Below, one piece after another: positions 23,214 through 31,002 of a stretch of 64,000 nt of DNA. The notes beneath the pieces are model-generated. The model was not told where the DNA came from, searched no databases, and saw nothing but the letters and a program-made list of their open reading frames with translations. Position numbers and translations under genes: made by a program. Position 1 is the first letter of the stretch, and each line of letters begins with the position of its first letter. Source of the DNA: Microcella sp. (GTDB taxonomy: Bacteria; Actinomycetota; Actinomycetes; Actinomycetales; Microbacteriaceae); the NCBI RefSeq assembly GCF_025808395.1, contig NZ_CP075524.1:248001-312000 (forward strand), given 5' to 3'.

Positions 23214-23897
23214 ATGTCGCAGCGAAGACCCTTGAGCGAGCTGGTCGCCCCCGACTGGGCTGCCGCGCTCGAGCCTGTCGAGCCGCGCATCGCCGAGCTC
23301 GGCGACTGGTTGCGCGCCGAAGTCTCGCACGGTCGCCCGTACCTGCCCGCGGGGCCGAACGTGCTGCGCGCCTTCACGGCTCCGCTCGCGAGCGTGCGAG
23401 TGCTCATTCTCGGCCAAGACCCCTACCCGACCCCCGGCCACCCGATCGGCTTGAGCTTCGCCGTCGACCGCGCGGTGCGGCCGATTCCGCGCAGCCTGGC
23501 CAACATCTACCGCGAGTTGCGTGACGATCTCGGCATCGAGACCCCTGAGCACGGTGATCTGAGCCCCTGGGCCGATCAGGGCGTCATGCTGCTCAACCGC
23601 GTGCTCACCGTGCAGTCGGGTGTTTCGGGTTCGCACCGGGGTCGAGGGTGGGAGGCCGTGACGGGTCGCGCCGTCGAAGCGCTCGCCGAGCGCGGAGGGC
23701 CGCTCGTCGCGGTGCTCTGGGGTCGAGACGCCCAGTCGGCCGCGCCGCTGCTCGGCAGTGTTCCGGTGATCGCGAGCGCGCATCCCAGCCCCTTGTCGGC
23801 CCGCAACGGGTTCTTCGGCTCGCGCCCGTTCAGCCGCGCCAATGCTCACTTGGCCGCCCTCGGGCATGCCCCCATCGACTGGCGCCTGCCGACGTAG
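23214..23897 (+). CDS. ung: Uracil-DNA glycosylase
   Basis: A 227-residue family 1 UDG that removes uracil from DNA to start base-excision repair. The water-activating loop GQDPYPTPGHPIGLSF (Asp near 68), the minor-groove loop HPSPLSA, and LLNRVLTVQ are all present. Length is typical. ATG 23214 lies 6 bases from the -10. The GNAT gene follows closely, but it appears to have its own promoter that overlaps the ung stop codon. Confidence 0.95.
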   Translation: MSQRRPLSELVAPDWAAALEPVEPRIAELGDWLRAEVSHGRPYLPAGPNVLRAFTAPLASVRVLILGQDPYPTPGHPIGLSFAVDRAVRPIPRSLANIYRELRDDLGIETPEHGDLSPWADQGVMLLNRVLTVQSGVSGSHRGRGWEAVTGRAVEALAERGGPLVAVLWGRDAQSAAPLLGSVPVIASAHPSPLSARNGFFGSRPFSRANAHLAALGHAPIDWRLPT

Positions 23898-23900
23898 ACT
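23895..23900 (+). promoter_or_regulatory. -10 element TAGACT overlapping the ung stop codon
   Basis: TAGACT includes the TAG stop of ung. It predicts a leader of about 40 bases ending in GAGAGGGGGG (23933-23942) just before the GNAT ATG at 23947. Confidence 0.4.
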
Positions 23901-23946
23901 GGCGCCGATCAGCGGGCAGGCTGCCGACGACGCGAGAGGGGGGTGG

Positions 23947-24534
23947 ATGCTCGAAGAGGAGTACCTGCAGCGACGGCGCCCTCCCCGGCACGCGCGTCGG
24001 CAGGTCGATGCCGAGACACCGTTTTCGTTCACCGTGCGCGAGGCAGTCGAGCGAGACCTGCCCGATGTGCGCGAGATCTACAACCACTACGTGGCGAACT
24101 CGACGGTCACCTTCGACGAGTCGCCGTGGAGCCTTCGCGCCCTGCGCGCGAAGTACGCGCGGGTGCGCGAACTCGGCTACCCCTTTTTGGTGGCGGTCTC
24201 GCCCAACGGCGTGATTCTGGGCTTCGCCTATGTGTACCCGTGGAAGGAGAAGGCCGCCTATCGGTTCACGGTCGAGAACTCGATCTACCTCGGGCCGGCA
24301 TCGACCGGCAAGGGCATCGGCCGCGAGCTCATGCGCGAACTGCTCGAGCGTTCGAAGGCCGCAGGAGTCAAAGAGGTCATCGCGGTGATCGCCGACCGGG
24401 GTGCTGACGCCTCGATCGCGCTCCACGAGAAGTTCGGCTTCACGACGACCGGCTCGATGGGTCGGGTGGGTTTCAAGTTCGGCCGATGGCTCGGCGTCGT
24501 GATGATGCAGAAGTCGCTCACGCGGCGCCGATAG
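23947..24534 (+). CDS. GNAT family N-acetyltransferase (phosphinothricin-acetyltransferase-like)
   Basis: A 195-residue acetyltransferase. After a charged lead (MLEEEYLQRRRPPRHARRQ) comes a GNAT fold like Pat/bar proteins: VREIYNHYVANSTVTFDE, GFAYVYPWKEKAAYRFTVENSIYL in two parts, acetyl-CoA loop TGKGIGRELMRELLERSK, and IALHEKFGFTTTG. Members acetylate methionine sulfoximine or amino-acid analogues. ATG 23947 has a strong purine-rich ribosome-binding site (GAGAGGGGGG). Confidence 0.85.
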   Translation: MLEEEYLQRRRPPRHARRQVDAETPFSFTVREAVERDLPDVREIYNHYVANSTVTFDESPWSLRALRAKYARVRELGYPFLVAVSPNGVILGFAYVYPWKEKAAYRFTVENSIYLGPASTGKGIGRELMRELLERSKAAGVKEVIAVIADRGADASIALHEKFGFTTTGSMGRVGFKFGRWLGVVMMQKSLTRRR

Positions 24535-24546
24535 CGCCGCGCGCTG

Positions 24547-25161
24547 CTACTGGTAGACCTGACCTGCGACGTCGTCGGCGATCGACACGGCCTCGTTGTA
24601 GAAGACCTGGCCACCGAAGGCGCTGATCACCGAGATCCAGCTGTCGTTGCGAATGATGTTGTAGATCGCGGGCGCCACAGACTCGTCGCCGAACTGGCTG
24701 TAGGTGATGGCGCCGTCGGCGGTCGTCGCTTCGTTGAGGCCTTGGGCTGCCAGGTCGTTCACGACTCCGGCCCGGGTCGAGGCGTTGAGAGGCGCGACGC
24801 TCACGAGCAGGCTCGAGAGGTCGAGGCCGTCTTCGGCGTAGACGCAGCTGATGCCGCCCACCATCTGCTCGGGGGTGGGGTCGAAGAAGTAGTCGTCGCC
24901 GTACACGCTGCCCGGCCCGCCGAGCAGCTCGAGGTTCTGCGAGGCGAACGAGTCGAGGCGCGATTGCGGCATGATCGTCGTGCAGTCGGCCGGCATGGTG
25001 AAGGTGAGCGGCCCCGGGTCGGGCTCGGTGGTCTCGACCGCGCTCGGGGTGGGCTCAGGGGTGGGCTCTTCTGCCACGGGCTCTTCTTCTGCCGCGCAGG
25101 CAGACAGGCCGACGACCAGGGCGATGGCGGCGGTGCCGACGAGAACTCGCTGGGCGAACAT
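24547..25161 (-). CDS. Putative lipoprotein (paralogue of 26784-27371)
   Basis: A 204-residue secreted lipoprotein. Signal peptide ends GLSAC (lipidated Cys22), followed by a linker rich in Glu/Pro/Thr up to about residue 50. The mature domain has two cysteines (ADCTTIMP and GISCVYAEDG) that could pair, and a C-terminal region IRNDSWISVISAFGG. The layout matches the lipoprotein on the other side of the amidase. GAGGAG precedes the ATG. No function recognised. Confidence 0.75.
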   Translation of the reverse strand: MFAQRVLVGTAAIALVVGLSACAAEEEPVAEEPTPEPTPSAVETTEPDPGPLTFTMPADCTTIMPQSRLDSFASQNLELLGGPGSVYGDDYFFDPTPEQMVGGISCVYAEDGLDLSSLLVSVAPLNASTRAGVVNDLAAQGLNEATTADGAITYSQFGDESVAPAIYNIIRNDSWISVISAFGGQVFYNEAVSIADDVAGQVYQ

Positions 25162-25299
25162 GGTGCTCCTCTAGAGGTCACGACAGTAGCGTCGGGCGCG
25201 AATCTAGCAGTCGAGAACCGCACTCAACCGTGATTTGGGGTCGCAGAGAGCGATCGATGTGCCTTCGTTGCCGAAACGATATGCGGGTGCACCGCGCCG

Positions 25300-25305
25300 T
25301 AGGCT
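25300..25305 (+). promoter_or_regulatory. -10 element TAGGCT, leaderless promoter of the amidase
   Basis: TAGGCT ends 7 bases before GTG 25313, supporting that start over the upstream GTG at 25307, which would lie too close. Confidence 0.5.
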
Positions 25306-25312
25306 CGTGAGG

Positions 25313-26776
25313 GTGTTCGAACTCCATCACTTGACTGCGCTCGAGCAGTGGCAGTGGCTGCACAGCGGGCAGATCTCACCCCGCGAACTCGTCGAGCACT
25401 ACCTCGCCCGCATTGACAGGCTGAACCCCGAACTGGGTGCTCTGACGGTGATCGACGCCGACCGTGCGCTCGCTCGAGCTGACGCACTCACCGAGCTGGT
25501 CGCACCGACCGCACCGCTGTGGGGCATTCCGATCGCCGACAAAGAGCTTGTGCGGCGGGCCGGCCAGCGCACGACTTTCGGCTCTCGACTGTTCGCCGAT
25601 CACGTGCCCACCGAGAGCGATGAGCTCGTGCGTCATCTCGATGCGGCGGGTGCCATCAGTCTGGGTGCCAGCGCGGCGCCCGAATTCGGCCTGCCGTCGT
25701 ACACCGAGAGCCGGGTGTCTGCACCCGCACGCACGCCCTACGACCTCTCGCGCGGCGCCGGGGGGTCGAGCGGCGGTGCCGCAGCCGCTGTCGCCGCGGG
25801 GCTGCTGCCCATCGCTCCTGGCAGCGACGGCGGAGGCAGCATTCGTATTCCGGCCGCGGCATGCGGCCTGGTCGGGCTCAAACCGTCTCGCGGCAGAGTG
25901 CCGGCCGGCAGCGGCCTCGAAGCACTCGCCGGGCTCGTGGTGGCAGGGCCGTTGGCGCGCACGGTCGCCGACGCCGCCCTGATGCTCGACGCCCTCGTGT
26001 CGGCGGCGCCCTGGCCCTTCGCGACGCGGGCGCCGGTCGACCCTCCGCTCGCCTCGGGTGCGCCGCACCCGCACAGCGGCCCGTTCCTCGGGGCAGCTGT
26101 GCGAGGCGAGGGCCGCTTCCAGCTCGGCGTGACGACGAGCTCGCCGTGGCAGTCGACGGTCGACATCGCGCTCGCGCCCGCCGCGCGAGCCGCGCTCGAC
26201 GAGGCGGTCGGCGGTTTCGCCGCGCTCGGGCACGGCATCGAAGAGTTCAGTCTCGACGACGAACCCGACTATGCGCGGCACTTTCGAGCCGTCTGGATGG
26301 CGGGGGCGTCGCAGATTCCGGCGCGCACCGCGCTCGAGCTCGCGTCACTCGAGCCGCTCACCGCGTGGCTCGTCGAGCGCGGTCGCGCCCTGTCTGCCTC
26401 TGATCTCGCCGAGGCCCTCACCTGGCTCTCCGGGTTCGAACGTCGCGTCATCCGACAACTCTCTCGTTATGACGCCGTCGTCACCCCCGCACTCGCGATG
26501 ACTCCCCGGCCCCTCGGCTGGTACGACCCCGACGACCCTGAGCGCAACTTCACCCAGCAGGTGCAATACACGCCGTACACGAGCTTCGTGAACGTGGCCG
26601 GTCTGCCCGCGCTGACGTTGCCGGGGGGGCTCACGCCCCCGTCGTCAGCCGAACCTGGGCTTCCGATGGGCGTGCAGCTGATCGGTCGACCCGGCGGCGA
26701 GGCGACGCTGCTCGCTCTCGGCGCTCAGTGGGAGCGCTCGCGGGCGACCGCTCGCGTGCACCCGCCGCAGTGGTAG
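25313..26776 (+). CDS. Amidase (amidase-signature family)
   Basis: A 487-residue serine hydrolase with the Ser-cisSer-Lys triad: Lys in IADKELVRRAG (near 76), the Gly/Ser-rich signature GAGGSSGGAAAAVAAG and the nucleophile in GSDGGGSIRIPAAACG (near 175). The GatA-like C-terminal part VNVAGLPALTLPGG is complete. Without gatB/gatC beside it, and with a short N-terminal lead, it is more likely a free amide hydrolase than the Glu-tRNA amidotransferase subunit. Flanked by two related lipoproteins on the opposite strand. Confidence 0.88.
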   Translation: MFELHHLTALEQWQWLHSGQISPRELVEHYLARIDRLNPELGALTVIDADRALARADALTELVAPTAPLWGIPIADKELVRRAGQRTTFGSRLFADHVPTESDELVRHLDAAGAISLGASAAPEFGLPSYTESRVSAPARTPYDLSRGAGGSSGGAAAAVAAGLLPIAPGSDGGGSIRIPAAACGLVGLKPSRGRVPAGSGLEALAGLVVAGPLARTVADAALMLDALVSAAPWPFATRAPVDPPLASGAPHPHSGPFLGAAVRGEGRFQLGVTTSSPWQSTVDIALAPAARAALDEAVGGFAALGHGIEEFSLDDEPDYARHFRAVWMAGASQIPARTALELASLEPLTAWLVERGRALSASDLAEALTWLSGFERRVIRQLSRYDAVVTPALAMTPRPLGWYDPDDPERNFTQQVQYTPYTSFVNVAGLPALTLPGGLTPPSSAEPGLPMGVQLIGRPGGEATLLALGAQWERSRATARVHPPQW

Positions 26777-26783
26777 TCAGCGC

Positions 26784-27371
26784 TCAGGACAGCAGTTGTG
26801 CGGCGGCGTCGAGCGTGAGGGTGCTCGCGTCACCGAACGCGTAGGCGCTCGCGATCCACACCTCGGCGGTCAGCAGGTGCGACTCGGTGTAGGTGATGAA
26901 CTCTTCTTCGACAGTGATCGAATAGAGGTCGCCGCCCGGTGCTGTCGAGGCGACGAAGCCGCCGCCGGCGAAGGCCGCGACGAGGGCGGTGCGAGAGGCG
27001 TCATCGAGCATCGCGATCGAGGTCGTCGACCCGCTCTCGCTCGCCGGCAGAATCCAGGTGCAGTGCACGGCCTCGGGTATCGCCGAGAGGATGGCCTCGA
27101 CCCCGACATCGAAGGTGCCCCAGCCGCCTCCGCCGAGCGCGCTCACGTCGCCCTCTGAGGTGCGACCCTCTGCCTCAAGGGCGGCCACGAGGGCGGGGGA
27201 GTAGATGCTGTCGCAGTCGGGCAGGCTGATCGCGGGTGCCGTCGGCGCCGCCGATGCTGAGACGGTCGCGCTCGGTGAAGCGCTCGGCGTCGCGCCGGGT
27301 TCAGGTTCTGGCGTGCAGGCAGAGAGAGCGAGCACGGCGGTCAGGGCTGAGGCGAGCATCCATCGGCGCAT
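26784..27371 (-). CDS. Putative lipoprotein (paralogue of 24547-25161)
   Basis: A 195-residue secreted lipoprotein with signal peptide ending LALSAC and a Pro/Ser/Ala linker to about residue 48. Two cysteines (LPDCDSIYSP and VHCTWILP) sit at positions equivalent to those of the lipoprotein at 24547-25161, and the predicted order of segments is the same. Probably an old duplicate. Start ATG 27371 lies 6 bases after a TAGTCT -10 (27383-27378). Confidence 0.75.
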   Translation of the reverse strand: MRRWMLASALTAVLALSACTPEPEPGATPSASPSATVSASAAPTAPAISLPDCDSIYSPALVAALEAEGRTSEGDVSALGGGGWGTFDVGVEAILSAIPEAVHCTWILPASESGSTTSIAMLDDASRTALVAAFAGGGFVASTAPGGDLYSITVEEEFITYTESHLLTAEVWIASAYAFGDASTLTLDAAAQLLS

Positions 27372-27377
27372 TCCCGC

Positions 27378-27383
27378 AGACTA
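27378..27383 (-). promoter_or_regulatory. -10 element TAGTCT, leaderless promoter of lipoprotein gene
   Basis: TAGTCT followed by 6 bases and ATG 27371; no ribosome-binding site between. Confidence 0.5.
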
Positions 27384-27413
27384 GCGCTCCGTCGCCATCA
27401 GCGGCAGTGCCGT

Positions 27414-27842
27414 CTAGCGGTACCCGCCCCTCTCGAGGCCCGCCTCGATCTCGAACCGGTTGCTGCGCGCATCTCGCCCGGCGGCGAGGTACAGGGGAAT
27501 GAAGGCCAGACCATACCGGCGCCACTGAGCACGATGCACCGCCTCATGCTCGAGCACCGACTCGCGCGTGTTGTCGCGCGTGAGGTAGGCAGCGCCGATG
27601 GTCGTGCCGCCGCGCCCGAAGGCCCAGCGCGGCAGCCCTTCGCACACGATGACCCCGCCTCGACGCGAGACACGAAACCCGCCCAGCACCGCCCCCCAGG
27701 CCACCCCGGCTGCCGTCGCGAACCAGTACCCCGGTCGAGCGACGACCGGGTGAAGGGTGACGGCGCGCAGCGCACGGTTGCGCGCAAGTCGGTCGACTGC
27801 GCGCGCCGCCCGGCCCTTCTGCGGCGAAGGCGTCGCGCTCAC
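27414..27842 (-). CDS. Small HExxH-motif protein, putative metallopeptidase-like
   Basis: A 142-residue protein that starts at GTG 27842, overlapping the stop of the upstream flavoprotein gene (GTGA). A basic N-terminus and a hydrophobic stretch (residues 42-60, GYWFATAAGVAWGAVLGG) precede VLEHEAVHRAQWRRYG, which holds HEAVH, an HExxH zinc motif. About 30 residues later comes NRFEIEAGLERGGY, which could supply the third ligand. This resembles the actinobacterial family often mis-titled 'Fe-S oxidoreductase', although no Fe-S cysteine motif exists here. Activity untested. Confidence 0.75.
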   Translation of the reverse strand: MSATPSPQKGRAARAVDRLARNRALRAVTLHPVVARPGYWFATAAGVAWGAVLGGFRVSRRGGVIVCEGLPRWAFGRGGTTIGAAYLTRDNTRESVLEHEAVHRAQWRRYGLAFIPLYLAAGRDARSNRFEIEAGLERGGYR

Positions 27843-29296
27843 GGCCGGCCGAAGCCCTCGAGCAGCCGCAGCCACACCTCGCTGAGGGTGGGGTACGAGG
27901 GCACGGCGTGCCACAGTCGCTCGATCGTCACCTCGCCCACGATCGCCACCGTCGCCGCGTGCAGCAGCTCTGCCACGTCGTCTCCGACGAGCGTGAAGCC
28001 GACGATGACGCGCCGATCGTCGTCGACCACCATGCGCGCCGTGCCGCGGTAGTCGTCGGCATGCACGGTGGCCCCCGCGAGCCAGCCGAGCTCGTAGTCG
28101 ATGACCCGAGTGCGCAGGCCGCGCTGCTCGGCCTGCTCTGCCGTCATGCCGATGCTCGCGACCTCGGGCGACGTGAAGGTGACCTGCGGCACCGCGTCAT
28201 GGTCGGCGGTTGCCACGTGCGCTCCCCACGGGGAGTCGTCGACGGATGCCCCGCTCGCGCGCGCCGCGATCACGTCACCCGCGGCTCGTGCTTGGTACTT
28301 GCCCTGATGCGTGAGCAGAGCGCGATGGTTGACGTCGCCGACCGCGTAGAGCCAGTCGTAGCCGCGCACGCGCAGAGTGTCGTCGACCTCGAGCCAGGTG
28401 CCGGACTCGAGCCCGATCGTCTCGAGCCCCACGTCGTGCGTGGCGGGCTCGCGCCCGGTGGCGACGACGATCTCGTCGACCTCGATGGTGCGCCCGCCGG
28501 GCAGACGGATCGAGACGGTGCCGTCGTCGCGCCGGTCGACGCGCTCGACGTCAGTGTTGAGCAGCACCTCGGCGCCGTCGGCGCGCAGTCGGTCGGCCAC
28601 CGCGTCACCCGCGAACGACTCGACCCCTGCGAGCAGCGTGCCGCGTGCGATGAGCGTCACGGCGCTGCCGAGCGAGACGAACGCCGTGGCCATCTCGCAC
28701 CCGACCACGCCGCCGCCGATGATGGCGAGCCGATCGGGAACGCTCTCAGTGCTCGTGATCTCGCGCGATGTCCACGGTGCCGCCTCGACCAGCCCGTCGA
28801 CGGGCGGTATCGAGGCGCTGCTGCCCGTGCAGATCGCCACAGCGTGGCGAGCCGTCACCTCTCGAGCAGTGCCGTCGGCGTGAGTGATCACGACTCGGCG
28901 CTCACCGGCCAGCCTGGCATGCCCCCGAGCGAGCTGAATGCCCGCCTTCTGCAGCCAGCGCACCTGACCCGTATCGTTCCAGTCGCTCGCCACAGCATCA
29001 CGGCTCGCGAGCACGGCTGCGGCGTCGAGGCCTCCCGCCACGGCCGCTCGCGCCCCCGGCACCGCGTGCGCGGCACGCAGCACGGTTGCGGCGCGCAGCA
29101 GCGCCTTCGACGGCATGCACGCCCAGTACGAGCACTCGCCCCCGACGAGCTCGCCTTCGACGATGAGCACCGCGAGCCCACCCTGCACGGCACGATCGGC
29201 GACGTTCTCGCCGACCGCTCCAGCGCCGATGACGATGAGGTCGTACGAGTCTTCAGTGGTGCCGTCTGTCGTCGCGGTCGCGGTGAGAGAGCGCAT
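27839..29296 (-). CDS. NAD(P)/FAD-dependent pyridine nucleotide-disulfide oxidoreductase (dihydrolipoamide dehydrogenase-like)
   Basis: A 485-residue flavoprotein. FAD motif IVIGAGAVGENVADRA, redox-active pair in GGECSYWACMPSKALLRA (CxxxxC retained, surrounding residues unlike GGTCLNxGCIPSK), NAD motif IIGGGVVGCEMATAF, and YAVGDVNHRALLTHQGKYQ. The C-terminal active-site motif reads VPSYPTLSE where dihydrolipoamide dehydrogenases have HxHPTLSE, so the catalytic His is a Tyr. Lipoamide may not be the substrate; quinone or another disulfide is possible. It lies 4 bases behind the enoyl-CoA hydratase gene. Confidence 0.85.
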   Translation of the reverse strand: MRSLTATATTDGTTEDSYDLIVIGAGAVGENVADRAVQGGLAVLIVEGELVGGECSYWACMPSKALLRAATVLRAAHAVPGARAAVAGGLDAAAVLASRDAVASDWNDTGQVRWLQKAGIQLARGHARLAGERRVVITHADGTAREVTARHAVAICTGSSASIPPVDGLVEAAPWTSREITSTESVPDRLAIIGGGVVGCEMATAFVSLGSAVTLIARGTLLAGVESFAGDAVADRLRADGAEVLLNTDVERVDRRDDGTVSIRLPGGRTIEVDEIVVATGREPATHDVGLETIGLESGTWLEVDDTLRVRGYDWLYAVGDVNHRALLTHQGKYQARAAGDVIAARASGASVDDSPWGAHVATADHDAVPQVTFTSPEVASIGMTAEQAEQRGLRTRVIDYELGWLAGATVHADDYRGTARMVVDDDRRVIVGFTLVGDDVAELLHAATVAIVGEVTIERLWHAVPSYPTLSEVWLRLLEGFGRP

Positions 29297-29300
29297 AGAG

Positions 29301-30098
29301 CTACCGTCCCACGAACTCCGGCTCAGTGCGCGTGAGAAAAGCCTGCATGCCGATGCGGGCGTCTTCTGACTGGGCGAGTCGCACCAGTTCGCTCGGGAGG
29401 CGCGCCGCGGCAGCCGCCTCGCCCTCGCTCACCGCCAGTCGAGCGTTCGCGAGCGTCGCCTGCACCGCGAGGGGCGCCTGCGCGGCGATGCGCTGCGCCA
29501 CGGCGCGCGCCCGCTGCAGCTGCTCGCCGGCCGGCACGACCTCTTGCACGATTCCCATGCGATGCGCCTCGGCGGCGTCGAAACGGTCTCCCGTGAGCAT
29601 CCATCTCATGGCATTACCCCACCCCGCCGCTCCGGCGAAGCGGGTCGTTGCCCCGCCGAACGGCAGAATCGCGCGGGCGACCTCGAGCTGCGCGAAGACC
29701 GTGTCGTCCGCTGCCACGACGACGTCGCTCGCGAGAGCGAGCTCGATGCCGAGCGTCAAGCAGGTTCCTTGCACGGCGAGCACGACGGGCTTGCGCACAC
29801 GCGTGCCGTCCATGCCCCAGGGGTGAATACCGCCTTCCGGCACCATCGCGAGACCCTCGGGCCCGATGCGCGGCGCGACGTCGGCGAGATCGAGCCCGGC
29901 GGTGAAGTGGTCGCCGTGCGCGAAGACGACGCCGACGCGAAGATCGTCGTCGCGGTCGAGCTCGCCGTAGGCGAGCGACAGCTGCTCGAGCATGGCGACG
30001 TCGGCGGCGTTGCGCTTGTCGGGTCGATTCAGCCCGATGAGCAGCACGTGGCCGTCTCGCTCGGTCGTCACTCGGGGCATCGCAGTGGTGTCACTCAT
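29301..30098 (-). CDS. Enoyl-CoA hydratase/isomerase (crotonase) family protein
   Basis: A 265-residue crotonase-fold protein. LIGLNRPDKRNAADVAMLEQL, oxyanion-hole residues in AHGDHFTAGLDL and GTCLTLGIELALASDVVVA, then ILPFGGATTRFAGAAGWGNAM. The two glutamates of true hydratases are not in their usual setting: the 140-loop reads LEVARAILPFGG, so another acyl-CoA reaction is possible. ATG 30098 is 7 bases after a TACGCT -10, giving a leaderless mRNA. First of a three-gene operon. Confidence 0.85.
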   Translation of the reverse strand: MSDTTAMPRVTTERDGHVLLIGLNRPDKRNAADVAMLEQLSLAYGELDRDDDLRVGVVFAHGDHFTAGLDLADVAPRIGPEGLAMVPEGGIHPWGMDGTRVRKPVVLAVQGTCLTLGIELALASDVVVAADDTVFAQLEVARAILPFGGATTRFAGAAGWGNAMRWMLTGDRFDAAEAHRMGIVQEVVPAGEQLQRARAVAQRIAAQAPLAVQATLANARLAVSEGEAAAAARLPSELVRLAQSEDARIGMQAFLTRTEPEFVGR

Positions 30099-30105
30099 GC
30101 GTGCC

Positions 30106-30111
30106 AGCGTA
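30106..30111 (-). promoter_or_regulatory. -10 element TACGCT, leaderless promoter of the crotonase operon
   Basis: TACGCT (30111-30106), then 7 bases, then ATG 30098. Confidence 0.5.
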
Positions 30112-30161
30112 GCCACGCTGGGGTCTCGCGCAGCAGCGAGTTGTCGCAGACCGACGGCTCG

Positions 30162-30998
30162 CTACCCGCTGAGCACCGCCAGTATGCGCAGAATCACCGA
30201 AAGGTCGTCTGACGCGCTGTCGAGAGCATGGCCATCGTCTGCGCCGCCGTTCGCCGGCCCTGCTGGCGCATACTCGGTGACTCCGGCGCCGACGAGCGGC
30301 AGCACGTCGCGGGCGGCCGCGATCGCGGTGGTGAGCTCTGAGAGCTCGAGACCGAAGGGCACGGCGAAGCCGACGCCGCTGAACACACCGGGGTCGAGAA
30401 CATCGAGATCGACGTGGGCATAGAGCACGGGTTCTGCCCCGTCGGCGCGCGCGGCTGCTGCGCGTTCGGTCACGATGCTGCCGACGTCACTCGGCGCCAC
30501 TCTGCGCAGCCCGTGCGCTGCGATGAACTCGGCTTCGGCATCGTCGAGGTCTCGAACCCCGACCAGCACCACGTCAGCGGGTGCGACGATTCCTGCGTCG
30601 ATGATCGAGCGCAGCACCATGCCGTGGAAGGCCCCGCTCGGCGAGGAATCGGGAGAGTTGAGGTCAGCGTGCGCGTCGGCCCACAGCAGCACGACGCGAC
30701 CCGCTCGGGCGGCGTGCTCGATGCCCGCGTACTCCACTCCGCAGTCGCCCCCGATGATGACCGTCGTGCCGTCGAGTTCGGCGAGCCTCTGCTGCAGCCG
30801 TTCGCGCACGAGTCTGATCGAGCTGTAGCGAAGAATGCGGGTGCCCTCGGCGTCTCCCGCCTCGAGCGGCACGTCGACCACCGTTGTGGCCGCGGCTGGC
30901 AGCTCGAGTCGAATGGCCTCGGCCCCCTCGATCAACCGCATCGCGCGAGACGACCCCGACCCCTGCCACTGCCCGACGACGACGAACTGACTGCTCAT
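30162..30998 (-). CDS. Arginase/agmatinase/formiminoglutamase family protein
   Basis: A 278-residue ureohydrolase-fold protein. Metal-binding blocks: IIGGDCGVEYAG (usually GGDHS), LLWADAHADLNSPDSSPSGAFHGM (DAHAD complete) and AHVDLDVLDPGVF (DxD complete). Thus five of six manganese ligands are present and the first His is Cys34-type replaced. It probably hydrolyses a guanidino or related substrate, but arginase activity should not be assumed. It lies 4 bases after the stop of the upstream acyltransferase gene, in a probable operon. Confidence 0.82.
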   Translation of the reverse strand: MSSQFVVVGQWQGSGSSRAMRLIEGAEAIRLELPAAATTVVDVPLEAGDAEGTRILRYSSIRLVRERLQQRLAELDGTTVIIGGDCGVEYAGIEHAARAGRVVLLWADAHADLNSPDSSPSGAFHGMVLRSIIDAGIVAPADVVLVGVRDLDDAEAEFIAAHGLRRVAPSDVGSIVTERAAAARADGAEPVLYAHVDLDVLDPGVFSGVGFAVPFGLELSELTTAIAAARDVLPLVGAGVTEYAPAGPANGGADDGHALDSASDDLSVILRILAVLSG

Positions 30999-31002
30999 GC
31001 GC

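Noticed and set aside
25313..26776. gatA (glutamyl-tRNA amidotransferase subunit A)
   Set aside because: The amidase-signature fold fits, but there is no gatB or gatC nearby and the sequence diverges from GatA outside the catalytic core.
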